Source: WLWS01 sp964639535 (GTDB lineage Bacteria > Pseudomonadota > Gammaproteobacteria > Eutrophobiales > Eutrophobiaceae). From it: 10,605 bases of DNA. The stretch is from contig CAZXDV010000093.1 in the NCBI GenBank assembly GCA_964639535.1, forward strand, positions 1 to 10,605, written 5' to 3'. Position 1 is the stretch's first letter. Every line of letters begins with the position of its first letter. Made by a program: the position numbers and the translations under genes. Positions 1 through 6,325 of the stretch are shown piece by piece. The notes beneath the pieces were generated by a model, which saw nothing but the letters and a program-made list of their open reading frames with translations, had not been told where the DNA came from and made no database searches.

Positions 1-362
1 AGTCTGAGCCGCATATCCTTGCACCGTCCACCACGACCAGGTCATCGTTCCTGAGACCGGTCGCCGGCTTTGCCATCGCGGCATCGGTCGCCACCATTGC
101 CATCCTCGGTATTCAGCAGGGTAACGAGAACGCAGCGGTCACTAGCGGAACCACCATTGCAGCGAATACAGGCAACGCGCCACAGCTTGTGTCCCAGCCC
201 GTTGCCAACACGGTAGATGAAAATCAGCTGAGGCAGGTAAAAAACGACGCCCGGGCCCGAATGAACAGCTACCTTGTAAATTACAGCGAGTATCGAACGA
301 ATGCCGGCTTGCAGGGAATGCTGCCGTACGCAAGGACAGTCACCTACGAGGAAAACAAGTAG
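1..362 (+). CDS. rseA: Anti-sigma-E factor RseA/MucA, C-terminal part (5' end outside window)
   Basis: This open frame enters from the left edge (first full codon at 3) and ends at TAG 360-362, giving 119 residues without a start. Residues about 20-37 of the fragment form one hydrophobic, Ala/Ile-rich membrane segment. A Gln/Asn/Thr/Val-rich periplasmic linker follows. The fragment ends in RMNSYLVNYSEYRTNAG and LQGMLPYARTVTYEENK, which resembles the conserved C-terminus of RseA/MucA proteins. In the family, the cytoplasmic N-terminus (not seen here) binds and silences sigma-E/AlgU. Periplasmic stress triggers cleavage by a DegS/AlgW-type protease and then by RseP in the membrane. The placement directly before rseB and mucD supports the call, and rpoE/algU is expected just upstream. 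The exact cleavage sites cannot be placed from this fragment. A 27-base-spaced imperfect direct repeat (GGTCGCC at 59 and 86, GCCATC at 72 and 99) encodes parallel parts of the membrane helix. Confidence 0.87.
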   Translation, partial: SEPHILAPSTTTRSSFLRPVAGFAIAASVATIAILGIQQGNENAAVTSGTTIAANTGNAPQLVSQPVANTVDENQLRQVKNDARARMNSYLVNYSEYRTNAGLQGMLPYARTVTYEENK

Positions 363-394
363 GCCGAATCGTGGGAATAGCAGCCCGTTATCGA

Positions 395-400
395 TATAAT
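395..400 (+). promoter_or_regulatory. Possible -10 box in the rseA-rseB gap
   Basis: A perfect TATAAT lies in the 69-bp gap between rseA and rseB, 31 bases before the rseB start. The hexamer 17 bases upstream (TGGGAA, 372-377) is a poor match to a -35 box, so an internal promoter for rseB is only possible. The AT-rich gap could also contain this word by chance. Confidence 0.25.
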
Positions 401-431
401 TACTGCATAACCTAGCTGAGAATACATTTCC

Positions 432-1430
432 TTGTCCCGCTTTAATTACCCGGTCTGCTGCAGCAAGCTGCTTTACCTGTTAACAATCTTGCTGGGCCTT
501 GTTTGCCAGCCTGTTGCTGGAGAAACCAGCCCGGAGTCTGCGCGCTCTCTTTTGAAACAGATGTCCGAGGCCTCGCGCACGCTGAACTACGACGGCATCT
601 TCATTTACCAGAGAGGTGGCAGCACGAATACGCTGCGGTTGATACACAAGGCTGGCCCTGATGGAGGTGCTGAACGTCTTGTATCACTGACCGGAGCTGC
701 AAGGGAAGTGATTCGTGACAGGGAAGAAGTCACCTGCTTCTTTCCGGACGACCAGGCGGTGATGGTTGAACGAAGCAAGCCCCGGGAATTATTTGCCACC
801 CAGCTGCCGCGGATAATGGACAAGTTGCTGGATAATTATCATATCCAGATCAATGGCAGCGACCGGGTAGCTGGCAGAAATGCGTGGGTAGTTGGCATAA
901 AGCCACGGGATGCATTTCGATATGGCTACCAGTTCTGGATAGACAAGGACAATACCCTGCTGCTCAAATCCGAGTTGAGAAACCGAACCGGCCTGTTAAT
1001 CGAGCAAATCATGTTTACCCAGATTTCAGTGCTGGACGAAGTGCCCGGGGAGCTCCTGCAACCCTCTATTTCCGGAAAGGGTTACACCTGGCATAACAAT
1101 TCAGACAAGGACAACAGGATCGGCCTGCCGCACGATGGCTGGCAGGTCGGCTGGATGCCCAATGGGTTTACCAAGAACAACCAGGAAACTGTTCCCGGCG
1201 CCAGGGGAAACAGCCAGGTCAAGCACCTTATTTACTCTGATGGCCTCGCCATGGTGTCAATTTTTATTGAAAAGCTCGATACCAGCCGGGGGCTGTCTAC
1301 GGGACTTTCGCGGATGGGCGGTGTCAACGCCTATGCCAGGGTGGCAAACGGCTACCAGGTGACTGCTGTAGGTGAAGTTCCCCAGGCCACGGTGCAACGC
1401 ATGGCCAACTCCGTTAGCATGGAACAATAG
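432..1430 (+). CDS. rseB: Periplasmic sigma-E regulator RseB/MucB
   Basis: The protein has 332 residues, close to the roughly 320 of E. coli RseB. RseB binds the periplasmic part of RseA and shields it from cleavage. It releases RseA when it senses mislocalised lipoproteins or LPS intermediates, so it tunes the sigma-E response. Residues 1-30 are a signal peptide: a short basic start, a hydrophobic core around LLYLLTILLGLVC, and a likely signal peptidase I site after PVAG. Residues about 33-210 match the MucB/RseB N-terminal fold (LNYDGIFIYQRGG, then YGYQFWIDKDNTLLLKSEL). The C-terminal domain covers about 230-330 (LPHDGWQVGWMPNGF, VKHLIYSDGLAMVSIFIE). The start is TTG 432: an in-frame TGA at 417 blocks any longer form except one from ATT 426, and later starts would destroy the signal peptide. 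No strong ribosome site is visible (weak CTGAG at 416-420). The gene ends one base before mucD. No mucC/rseC-like gene lies between them, unlike in Pseudomonas. Confidence 0.94.
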   Translation: MSRFNYPVCCSKLLYLLTILLGLVCQPVAGETSPESARSLLKQMSEASRTLNYDGIFIYQRGGSTNTLRLIHKAGPDGGAERLVSLTGAAREVIRDREEVTCFFPDDQAVMVERSKPRELFATQLPRIMDKLLDNYHIQINGSDRVAGRNAWVVGIKPRDAFRYGYQFWIDKDNTLLLKSELRNRTGLLIEQIMFTQISVLDEVPGELLQPSISGKGYTWHNNSDKDNRIGLPHDGWQVGWMPNGFTKNNQETVPGARGNSQVKHLIYSDGLAMVSIFIEKLDTSRGLSTGLSRMGGVNAYARVANGYQVTAVGEVPQATVQRMANSVSMEQ

Positions 1431-1431
1431 T

Positions 1432-2859
1432 ATGAAGATCACTCGCTACCTGCGGCAGTGCTGTCGCCTTATCGTCGTTGTCGCCCTTATGTCGGGTCAA
1501 AACGTGCTGGCACGCAATCTACCGGACTTTACACCGCTGGTTGAAAAGCACTCGCCTGCGGTGGTCAACATCAGCACTCGAAAGTCGGTCGCTGAAGGGC
1601 CTGGCTTGAACATGCCCGAAATCCCGGAAGACAGTCCATTCTTTGATTTTTTCAACAAGTACTTTGGACAACAGCCTCCTGGTAACAGGCAGCCTTTTGG
1701 AGAACGTTCGTCGCTCGGCTCCGGTTTTATTATTTCCCGGGATGGTTACGTAATCACAAACAACCATGTTGTGGAAAATGCCGATGAAATTATTGTTGGT
1801 CTGAAAGACAGGAGGGAGCTTGTCGCTGAACTGGTTGGCACGGACAAGCGAAGCGATATAGCCCTGCTCAAGATTGATGCCAAAGATCTGCCGACACTAA
1901 AGCTTGGCGATTCAAGCAAGTTAAAAGCGGGCGAGTGGGTGCTGGCCATTGGTTCTCCATTTGGTTTCAATCACTCGGTCACGGCAGGCATCGTCAGCGC
2001 CATGGGACGCTCCCTGCCAAACGAAAACTACATACCGTTTATACAGACCGACGTTGCTATTAACCCGGGGAATTCCGGCGGCCCATTGTTCAACCTCGAT
2101 GGCGAAGTCATCGGTGTCAATTCGCAGATATTCAGCCGCACCGGTGGATTTATGGGCCTGTCTTTCGCAGTGCCTATTGATGTCGTCGCGAATGTGTATC
2201 GCCAGCTAAAGGAGAATGGCAGCGTTGACCGTGGATGGCTTGGAGTCCTTATCCAGGAAGTCACCAGGGAACTGGCGGAATCCTTTGCCATGGAGAAGCC
2301 TCACGGCGCGCTGGTGGTCAAGGTGTTACCCGATAGCCCTGCAGCCAAGGCTGGTCTTGAAGTCGGAGATATTGTCGTGCGCTTCGACGGACGAGAAATT
2401 GGCTTCAGGTCTGATTTGCCCCCCATGGTTGGTAACAGCCAGATAGGCTCGTCCGTCCCCCTGCAGATAATTCGACGCGGCAAGAAACAGAAGGTAAGGG
2501 TCACTATCGAGAAGCTGCCCGAGGAAAACCAGGTCAGGAATGCAGCGAGCAGCAAGCCCGAACCCGAGCCCTCCAACAGGCTGGGTATTGTCGTGCGTCC
2601 TCCCAGCGAAGAGGAAGAGGAAGGAATGCAGCTATCCGGTTATGGTGTGCTGGTAGAGAAGGTTAATGATGGTGTTGCCAGCGAGGCTGGCATTCGCCCC
2701 GGTGACGTGTTACTGCTGATTAACAACACAAAAGTGACCAGCCCGGCAAAAATGGAAGAAATCCTGGAAGAATTGCCCGCCGACCGGTCGATCCCCATCC
2801 TGATTCAAAGACGCGGCAATCCCATTTTTCTCGCCCTGAAATTGCAAAAGGATTCGTGA
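1432..2859 (+). CDS. mucD: Periplasmic serine protease/chaperone MucD (DegP/HtrA family)
   Basis: This is a 475-residue HtrA protease of the periplasm that degrades or refolds damaged envelope proteins. In Pseudomonas, MucD dampens the AlgU response. Residues 1-28 form a signal peptide ending near VLA. The trypsin-like domain carries the triad H112 (in TNNHVVENADE), D142 (in RSDIALLKID) and S215 (in NPGNSGGPLF). Two PDZ domains follow: PDZ1 at about 263-362 (GWLGVLIQEV, SPAAKAGLEVGDIV) and PDZ2 at about 382-472 (GVLVEKV, SEAGIRPGDVLLLI). A Pro/Glu-rich linker (about 363-382) separates the PDZ domains, and an acidic run (PSEEEEEGM) lies at 391-399. The frame is open back to 1372, but ATG 1432 is chosen because it starts a proper signal peptide, follows the rseB stop by one base and has GGA at 1421-1423. 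Both rseB and mucD are probably read from one sigma-E dependent transcript. Confidence 0.96.
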   Translation: MKITRYLRQCCRLIVVVALMSGQNVLARNLPDFTPLVEKHSPAVVNISTRKSVAEGPGLNMPEIPEDSPFFDFFNKYFGQQPPGNRQPFGERSSLGSGFIISRDGYVITNNHVVENADEIIVGLKDRRELVAELVGTDKRSDIALLKIDAKDLPTLKLGDSSKLKAGEWVLAIGSPFGFNHSVTAGIVSAMGRSLPNENYIPFIQTDVAINPGNSGGPLFNLDGEVIGVNSQIFSRTGGFMGLSFAVPIDVVANVYRQLKENGSVDRGWLGVLIQEVTRELAESFAMEKPHGALVVKVLPDSPAAKAGLEVGDIVVRFDGREIGFRSDLPPMVGNSQIGSSVPLQIIRRGKKQKVRVTIEKLPEENQVRNAASSKPEPEPSNRLGIVVRPPSEEEEEGMQLSGYGVLVEKVNDGVASEAGIRPGDVLLLINNTKVTSPAKMEEILEELPADRSIPILIQRRGNPIFLALKLQKDS

Positions 2860-3098
2860 ACAGAGAATTATTCCTGTACACGCGAGCAAACTGCGAACTT
2901 TGCCAGGTAATGCACGCCGAGTTGCAGGATGTTATCCAGTCAAAGCATGTAAGCGTTCACCTGGTCGATATCGATAACGATGCCGATCTTGTCCATCGCT
3001 ACGGCGCCCGCATACCTGTGCTCGTCGCTGGCAAGCACGAAATCTGCGAGGTAAAACTCGACCGGGACGCGCTCGAGGCCTTTCTTTCCACGAAATAA
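2856..3098 (+). CDS. Small glutaredoxin-like (DUF836-type) thioredoxin-fold protein
   Basis: This 80-residue cytoplasmic protein has a single thioredoxin-like domain. Strand one, ELFLYTR, leads to a CxxC redox motif C13-E-L-C16. The second strand, VHLVDIDND, is followed by the cis-proline loop RYGARIPVL (P54) and a final helix, LDRDALEAFL. This pattern fits the glutaredoxin-like DUF836 family, whose substrate is not established. It could reduce disulfides or glutathione mixtures, but that is inference. The start GTG 2856 overlaps the mucD stop as GTGA, with AAAAGGA just upstream (2846-2852, only 3 bases away), so translation is probably coupled to mucD. It is the last gene of the envelope-stress set. 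Small genes of this kind are known between mucD and lepA in other gammaproteobacteria. There is no signal peptide, so unlike its operon partners it stays in the cytoplasm. Confidence 0.86.
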   Translation: MNRELFLYTRANCELCQVMHAELQDVIQSKHVSVHLVDIDNDADLVHRYGARIPVLVAGKHEICEVKLDRDALEAFLSTK

Positions 3099-3130
3099 GG
3101 AAAAATAGTGCTTTTCCCGTGAAAAGCGCT
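3099..3130 (+). terminator. Hairpin after the glutaredoxin-like gene; possible weak terminator or attenuator
   Basis: A 10-bp stem (3107-3116 with 3121-3130, one G-U pair) closes a CCGT loop: GTGCTTTTC pairs with GAAAAGCGC. There is no U-run directly after it; the T-rich ATATTTTT begins 11 bases later at 3141, so this is not a classical terminator. The A-rich segment 3099-3104 (GGAAAA) can instead pair with TTTTCC at 3112-3117, giving an alternative, exclusive fold. It sits where the stress operon should end and lepA begins. Confidence 0.4.
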
Positions 3131-3137
3131 AATCCAG

Positions 3138-3167
3138 TTTATATTTTTGAAACACTTAGGCTAGAAT
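3138..3167 (+). promoter_or_regulatory. Possible sigma-70 promoter for the lepA operon
   Basis: TAGAAT at 3162-3167 is a good -10 box. TTTATA at 3138-3143 is a four-of-six match to a -35 box with an 18-base spacer. The -10 box is followed by a GC-rich stretch (CCCCGCCCG, 3168-3176), the kind of discriminator seen in growth-controlled promoters of gammaproteobacteria. The leader to the lepA ATG would be about 50-55 bases. The -35 box is weak, so the call is tentative. Confidence 0.35.
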
Positions 3168-3227
3168 CCCCGCCCGAACAGGCAAATCCCTTATTCCAGG
3201 CCGTCACCAGACCATCACAGGCAGACA

Positions 3228-5021
3228 ATGCAGCATATTAGAAATTTTTCCATCATAGCGCATATCGATCACGGCAAGTCGACCCTGTCAGATCGCATCA
3301 TCCAGTTATGCGATGGACTGTCTGACCGGGAAATGGCGGAACAGGTGCTTGATTCCATGGACCTGGAGAGGGAACGTGGTATCACGATCAAGTCCCAGAG
3401 CGTTTCACTCAACTACCAGGCACCTGACGGCGAAACCTACCTGCTGAACTTCATTGATACTCCCGGGCACGTGGATTTCAGTTACGAAGTATCGCGCTCT
3501 CTTGCAGCCTGTGAAGGGGCATTGCTTGTGGTTGATGCTGCCCAGGGTGTTGAGGCACAGAGTGTCGCTAATTGCTTTACCGCGATTGAACAGGATCTCG
3601 AAGTGGTGCCCGTGCTGAACAAGATTGATCTGCCATCGGCAGTACCGGAGAGGGTGTCCCAGGAAATCGAGGAGATAATCGGCCTTGATACTGCCGATAT
3701 TGTAAAGATCAGTGCCAAGATGGGAACGGGCGTACCGGATTTGCTGCAGCAACTGGTCACTCTAATTCCACCGCCAAGCGGGAACACCGAGGCGCCGCTG
3801 AAGGCACTCATCATCGATTCCTGGTTCGATAACTATCTCGGGGTCGTGTCCCTTGTCAGGGTATTTGATGGGCGTATCGAGTCTCGCAAAAAGATACGTA
3901 TCATGTCGACCGGGCAGAGCTACGATGTGAATGAACTCGGTGTATTTACGCCAAAGCGGGAAGCGAGAGAGTATCTTGATACCGGTGAAGTAGGCTATGT
4001 CGTCGCCGGCATCAAGGAAATCGAGGGAGCGCCTGTGGGCGATACGATCACCATGGCGGCGCAACCTGCGGATGAAGTACTGGCCGGGTTTCAGCAGGTC
4101 AAGCCAAAGGTATTCGCAGGCATGTTTCCGGTCGACTCGAGTGATTATGAAGCTTTTCGAGAAGCCCTGTCCAAGCTGCGTCTTAATGATGCGGCACTTC
4201 ATTACGAGCCTGAAACATCACAGGCACTTGGCTTTGGTTTTCGATGTGGTTTTCTCGGCATGCTACACATGGAAATTATCCAGGAGCGACTCGAGAGGGA
4301 ATATGGTTTAAACCTGATCACGACAGCTCCCACGGTCATCTATGAACTGGAAACCACAGCTGGCGAGACTATCTATATAGACAACCCTGCCAGGTTACCC
4401 GGAGTCGACAAGATTCACGAAATCCGCGAACCGATCATTCATGCGGACATTCTTCTCCCACAGGAGTACCTGGGTAACGTTATGTCGCTTTGCATAGAAA
4501 AGCGTGGCGTACAAAAGAAAATGCAGTACGTAGGCAAACAGATATCCCTCACGTTTGAACTACCAATGAACGAAGTCGTACTCGACTTTTTTGACAGGCT
4601 TAAATCTGCAAGCCGTGGTTATGCTTCCTTTGACTACGCCTTTGTCAGGTACCAGGCCGCCAGGCTGGTGAAACTGGACATCCTCATCAACTCTGAAAAG
4701 ATCGACGCACTTTCCTGTATTGTTCACCAGGAATTTGCAGAGCGAAGAGGAAGGGAGCTAACTGAAAAAATGAAGGAGTTTATCCCGAGGCAGATGTTTG
4801 ACGTGTCTATCCAGGCAGCCATAGGCTCGAAGATTCTTGCCCGTCAAAACGTCAAGGCCCTGAGAAAAAACGTGACCGCAAAATGTTATGGCGGTGACAT
4901 TACGAGGAAAAGAAAGCTGCTTGAAAAGCAAAAGGCAGGCAAGAAGCGCATGAAGCAATTCGGCTCCATTGAAATACCGCAGAGCGCTTTTATGGCCATC
5001 CTCCATGTTGGCAAAGACTAA
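3228..5021 (+). CDS. lepA: Elongation factor 4 (LepA), ribosomal GTPase
   Basis: The 597-residue product is almost the same length as E. coli LepA (599). LepA is a translational GTPase that binds the ribosome. It has been linked to back-translocation, to elongation under ionic stress and to 30S assembly. The G domain shows G1 AHIDHGKST (11-19), the G2 region ERERGITIK (47-55), G3 DTPGH (77-81), G4 NKID (131-134) and G5 SAK (162-164). Domain II follows (DNYLGVVSLVRVFDG), then EF-G-like domains including GFRCGFLGMLHMEIIQERLE. The LepA-specific C-terminus is Lys/Arg-rich (CYGGDITRKRKLLEKQKAGK) and matches the family to the end. ATG 3228 has only a weak ribosome site (AGG, 3219-3221). It is probably first in the lepA-lepB-DUF4845-rnc-era-recO transcript, with lepB 20 bases downstream. 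Confidence 0.99.
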   Translation: MQHIRNFSIIAHIDHGKSTLSDRIIQLCDGLSDREMAEQVLDSMDLERERGITIKSQSVSLNYQAPDGETYLLNFIDTPGHVDFSYEVSRSLAACEGALLVVDAAQGVEAQSVANCFTAIEQDLEVVPVLNKIDLPSAVPERVSQEIEEIIGLDTADIVKISAKMGTGVPDLLQQLVTLIPPPSGNTEAPLKALIIDSWFDNYLGVVSLVRVFDGRIESRKKIRIMSTGQSYDVNELGVFTPKREAREYLDTGEVGYVVAGIKEIEGAPVGDTITMAAQPADEVLAGFQQVKPKVFAGMFPVDSSDYEAFREALSKLRLNDAALHYEPETSQALGFGFRCGFLGMLHMEIIQERLEREYGLNLITTAPTVIYELETTAGETIYIDNPARLPGVDKIHEIREPIIHADILLPQEYLGNVMSLCIEKRGVQKKMQYVGKQISLTFELPMNEVVLDFFDRLKSASRGYASFDYAFVRYQAARLVKLDILINSEKIDALSCIVHQEFAERRGRELTEKMKEFIPRQMFDVSIQAAIGSKILARQNVKALRKNVTAKCYGGDITRKRKLLEKQKAGKKRMKQFGSIEIPQSAFMAILHVGKD

Positions 5022-5041
5022 AACTTAAACAGGAAATAACA

Positions 5042-5860
5042 ATGAGCTTTGATTTTTCAGCACTACTGGTCCTGCTGACATTTGTAAGCGGTGCTATCTG
5101 GGCCTGCGACGCCATGTTTTTCGCGCCGGCACGCAAGCTGGAAAAGGGGAGTGAGGATGACGCACATGCGGAGCAACCGGAACCATTACTGGTTGACTAT
5201 GCACGCTCGTTTTTCCCCGTCTTTTTTATTGTTCTCGTTCTTCGCTCATTTGTTGTAGAGCCTTTTCGAATTCCGTCAGCTTCAATGATGCCCACCCTGC
5301 TGATTGGAGATTTTATCCTGGTCAATAAATACGAATATGGCATTCGATTGCCCGTGCTCAATAGCAAGGTGCTGGAGCTCGACACACCGCAAAGAGGCGA
5401 TATTGTCGTGTTTCGATACCCGGAAAATCCACGTATCCCCTTTATCAAGCGCGTTGTCGCGCTTCCCGGGGACCAGGTCGAATATTTCAACAAGACCCTC
5501 TACGTAAATGGCAAGCCTGATTCACAAAAATATGACGGCATCTACGAGGACGATGGGCCGGGGCGCCAGATGGATGGATGGCAAAAGCTACTGACCACCA
5601 CGGGTGAAGTGGAGCATGACATCCTGCACAGTCCGGCTAGCTCATCAATATCTGTTGAATATACCGTGCCTGAGGGTCATTATTTCGTCCTTGGCGACAA
5701 TCGTGATAACAGCAAGGACAGCCGTTTCTGGGGGACTGTCCCGGATGAACTGCTTATGGGACGCGCCTTCTTTATCTGGATGAACTGGAGCAACAAGAGA
5801 TGGTGGCATATTCCCAGCTGGAATGTAGAATGGGGTAGAATAGGCACTTCAATTGAATAA
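5042..5860 (+). CDS. lepB: Signal peptidase I (LepB)
   Basis: LepB is the inner-membrane peptidase that removes signal peptides from Sec- and Tat-exported proteins, which here include RseB and MucD. The protein has 272 residues. Membrane segment one is about 5-27, then comes a charged cytoplasmic loop (28-56) and segment two, about 57-72. The catalytic Ser/Lys dyad is S81 in PSASMMPTLLIGD and K136 in PFIKRVVALPGD. The conserved box GDNRDNSKDSR lies at 218-228. The serine motif reads SASM rather than the SGSM of E. coli, a mild change that keeps the second Ser. The region between the Lys motif and the GDNRDNS box is shorter than in E. coli (324 residues in total). ATG 5042 has a good AGGA ribosome site at 5031-5034. 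By my hand count none of its 15 Arg codons is AGG, although AGG makes up about a third or more in lepA, era and prfC. Confidence 0.98.
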   Translation: MSFDFSALLVLLTFVSGAIWACDAMFFAPARKLEKGSEDDAHAEQPEPLLVDYARSFFPVFFIVLVLRSFVVEPFRIPSASMMPTLLIGDFILVNKYEYGIRLPVLNSKVLELDTPQRGDIVVFRYPENPRIPFIKRVVALPGDQVEYFNKTLYVNGKPDSQKYDGIYEDDGPGRQMDGWQKLLTTTGEVEHDILHSPASSSISVEYTVPEGHYFVLGDNRDNSKDSRFWGTVPDELLMGRAFFIWMNWSNKRWWHIPSWNVEWGRIGTSIE

Positions 5861-5896
5861 TCTTGATTATTAGCAATAGAAACAAGGGGTTAAAAA

Positions 5897-6304
5897 ATGA
5901 GAAACATCATGAGAAAACAGGATGGTATTACAGGAATTGGAATAATGTTCGTATTGGCCGTACTCGCCGGGGTGGTGCTGATCGTTCTCCGCCTATTTCC
6001 CCTTTACAACGAGAAGTTCGAAGTCGCTGCGACTCTTAACACGGTAGCTTCCCAGCCCGATGCACCTAATTACAATACCACCAGCGCCGGCAGGGCCTTC
6101 ATGAAGGCCATAGGCACAACAACTGTAAATCGTTTCCAGGACAGGACCATCAAGCAGCACCTGAAAATATTGAAGCCTAAAAAGAAAGGTGACCCCAGGG
6201 TGATGCACTTTCAGTATGAAGCGCGTAACAAGTTTGTTGCTGACATCGAGTTTGTACTCGTATTTGACAAGAAAATTCCCCTTGGCGGGCCCACTGCCGA
6301 GTGA
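5897..6304 (+). CDS. DUF4845 single-pass membrane protein, pilin-like N-terminus
   Basis: This 135-residue protein has no established function. Residues 1-10 are a short basic leader (MRNIMRKQDG), residues about 11-32 form one hydrophobic helix, and the remaining 100 residues are probably outside the cytoplasm. That part has conserved-looking pieces NRFQDRTIKQHLKILK and FQYEARNKFVADIEFVLVFDKK. Proteins of the DUF4845 family sit between lepB and rnc in many beta- and gammaproteobacteria, and both length and position fit. The start resembles a type IV pilin class III leader (basic residues, Gly, then a hydrophobic stretch), but Glu at +5 is missing, so cleavage by a prepilin peptidase is not supported. 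ATG 5897 has AAGGGG at 5884-5889; ATG 5909 is an alternative start. The stop TGA overlaps the GTG start of rnc (GTGA), so the two are probably translated together. Confidence 0.9.
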   Translation: MRNIMRKQDGITGIGIMFVLAVLAGVVLIVLRLFPLYNEKFEVAATLNTVASQPDAPNYNTTSAGRAFMKAIGTTTVNRFQDRTIKQHLKILKPKKKGDPRVMHFQYEARNKFVADIEFVLVFDKKIPLGGPTAE

Positions 6305-6325
6305 ATGAGTCCCTCACTCAACTCG
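6298..6325 (+). promoter_or_regulatory. Hairpin over the rnc start codon
   Basis: CGAGT (6298-6302) pairs with ACTCG (6321-6325), and TGAGT (6306-6310) pairs with ACTCA (6316-6320). This gives 10 pairs with a 3-base bulge and a CCCTC loop. The GTG start at 6301-6303 lies in the stem and bulge, and there is no clear ribosome site upstream. Ribosomes finishing DUF4845 would open it, which fits translational coupling. A role in control is inference. Confidence 0.4.

Noticed and set aside
1372..1431. Upstream 20-codon extension of mucD
   Set aside because: It would overlap rseB by 59 bases and place a polar stretch before the signal peptide; ATG 1432 gives a normal secreted HtrA protease.
3125..3133. 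AGCGCTAAT shared between the gap before lepA and the hairpin in rnc (6388-6396)
   Set aside because: Nine-base matches between two places are common by chance in 10 kb, and each is explained by its own hairpin.
3762..4202. Long open frame (146 codons) on the minus strand inside lepA, with others at 3405-3752 and 9470-9802
   Set aside because: They lie opposite clearly conserved genes, show no domain or start signals, and are expected from the codon bias of the real strand.
5856..5871. AATAATC and GATTATT inverted repeat after the lepB stop
   Set aside because: It is AT-only apart from one pair, the loop is too tight, and no T-run follows, so it is not a credible terminator.
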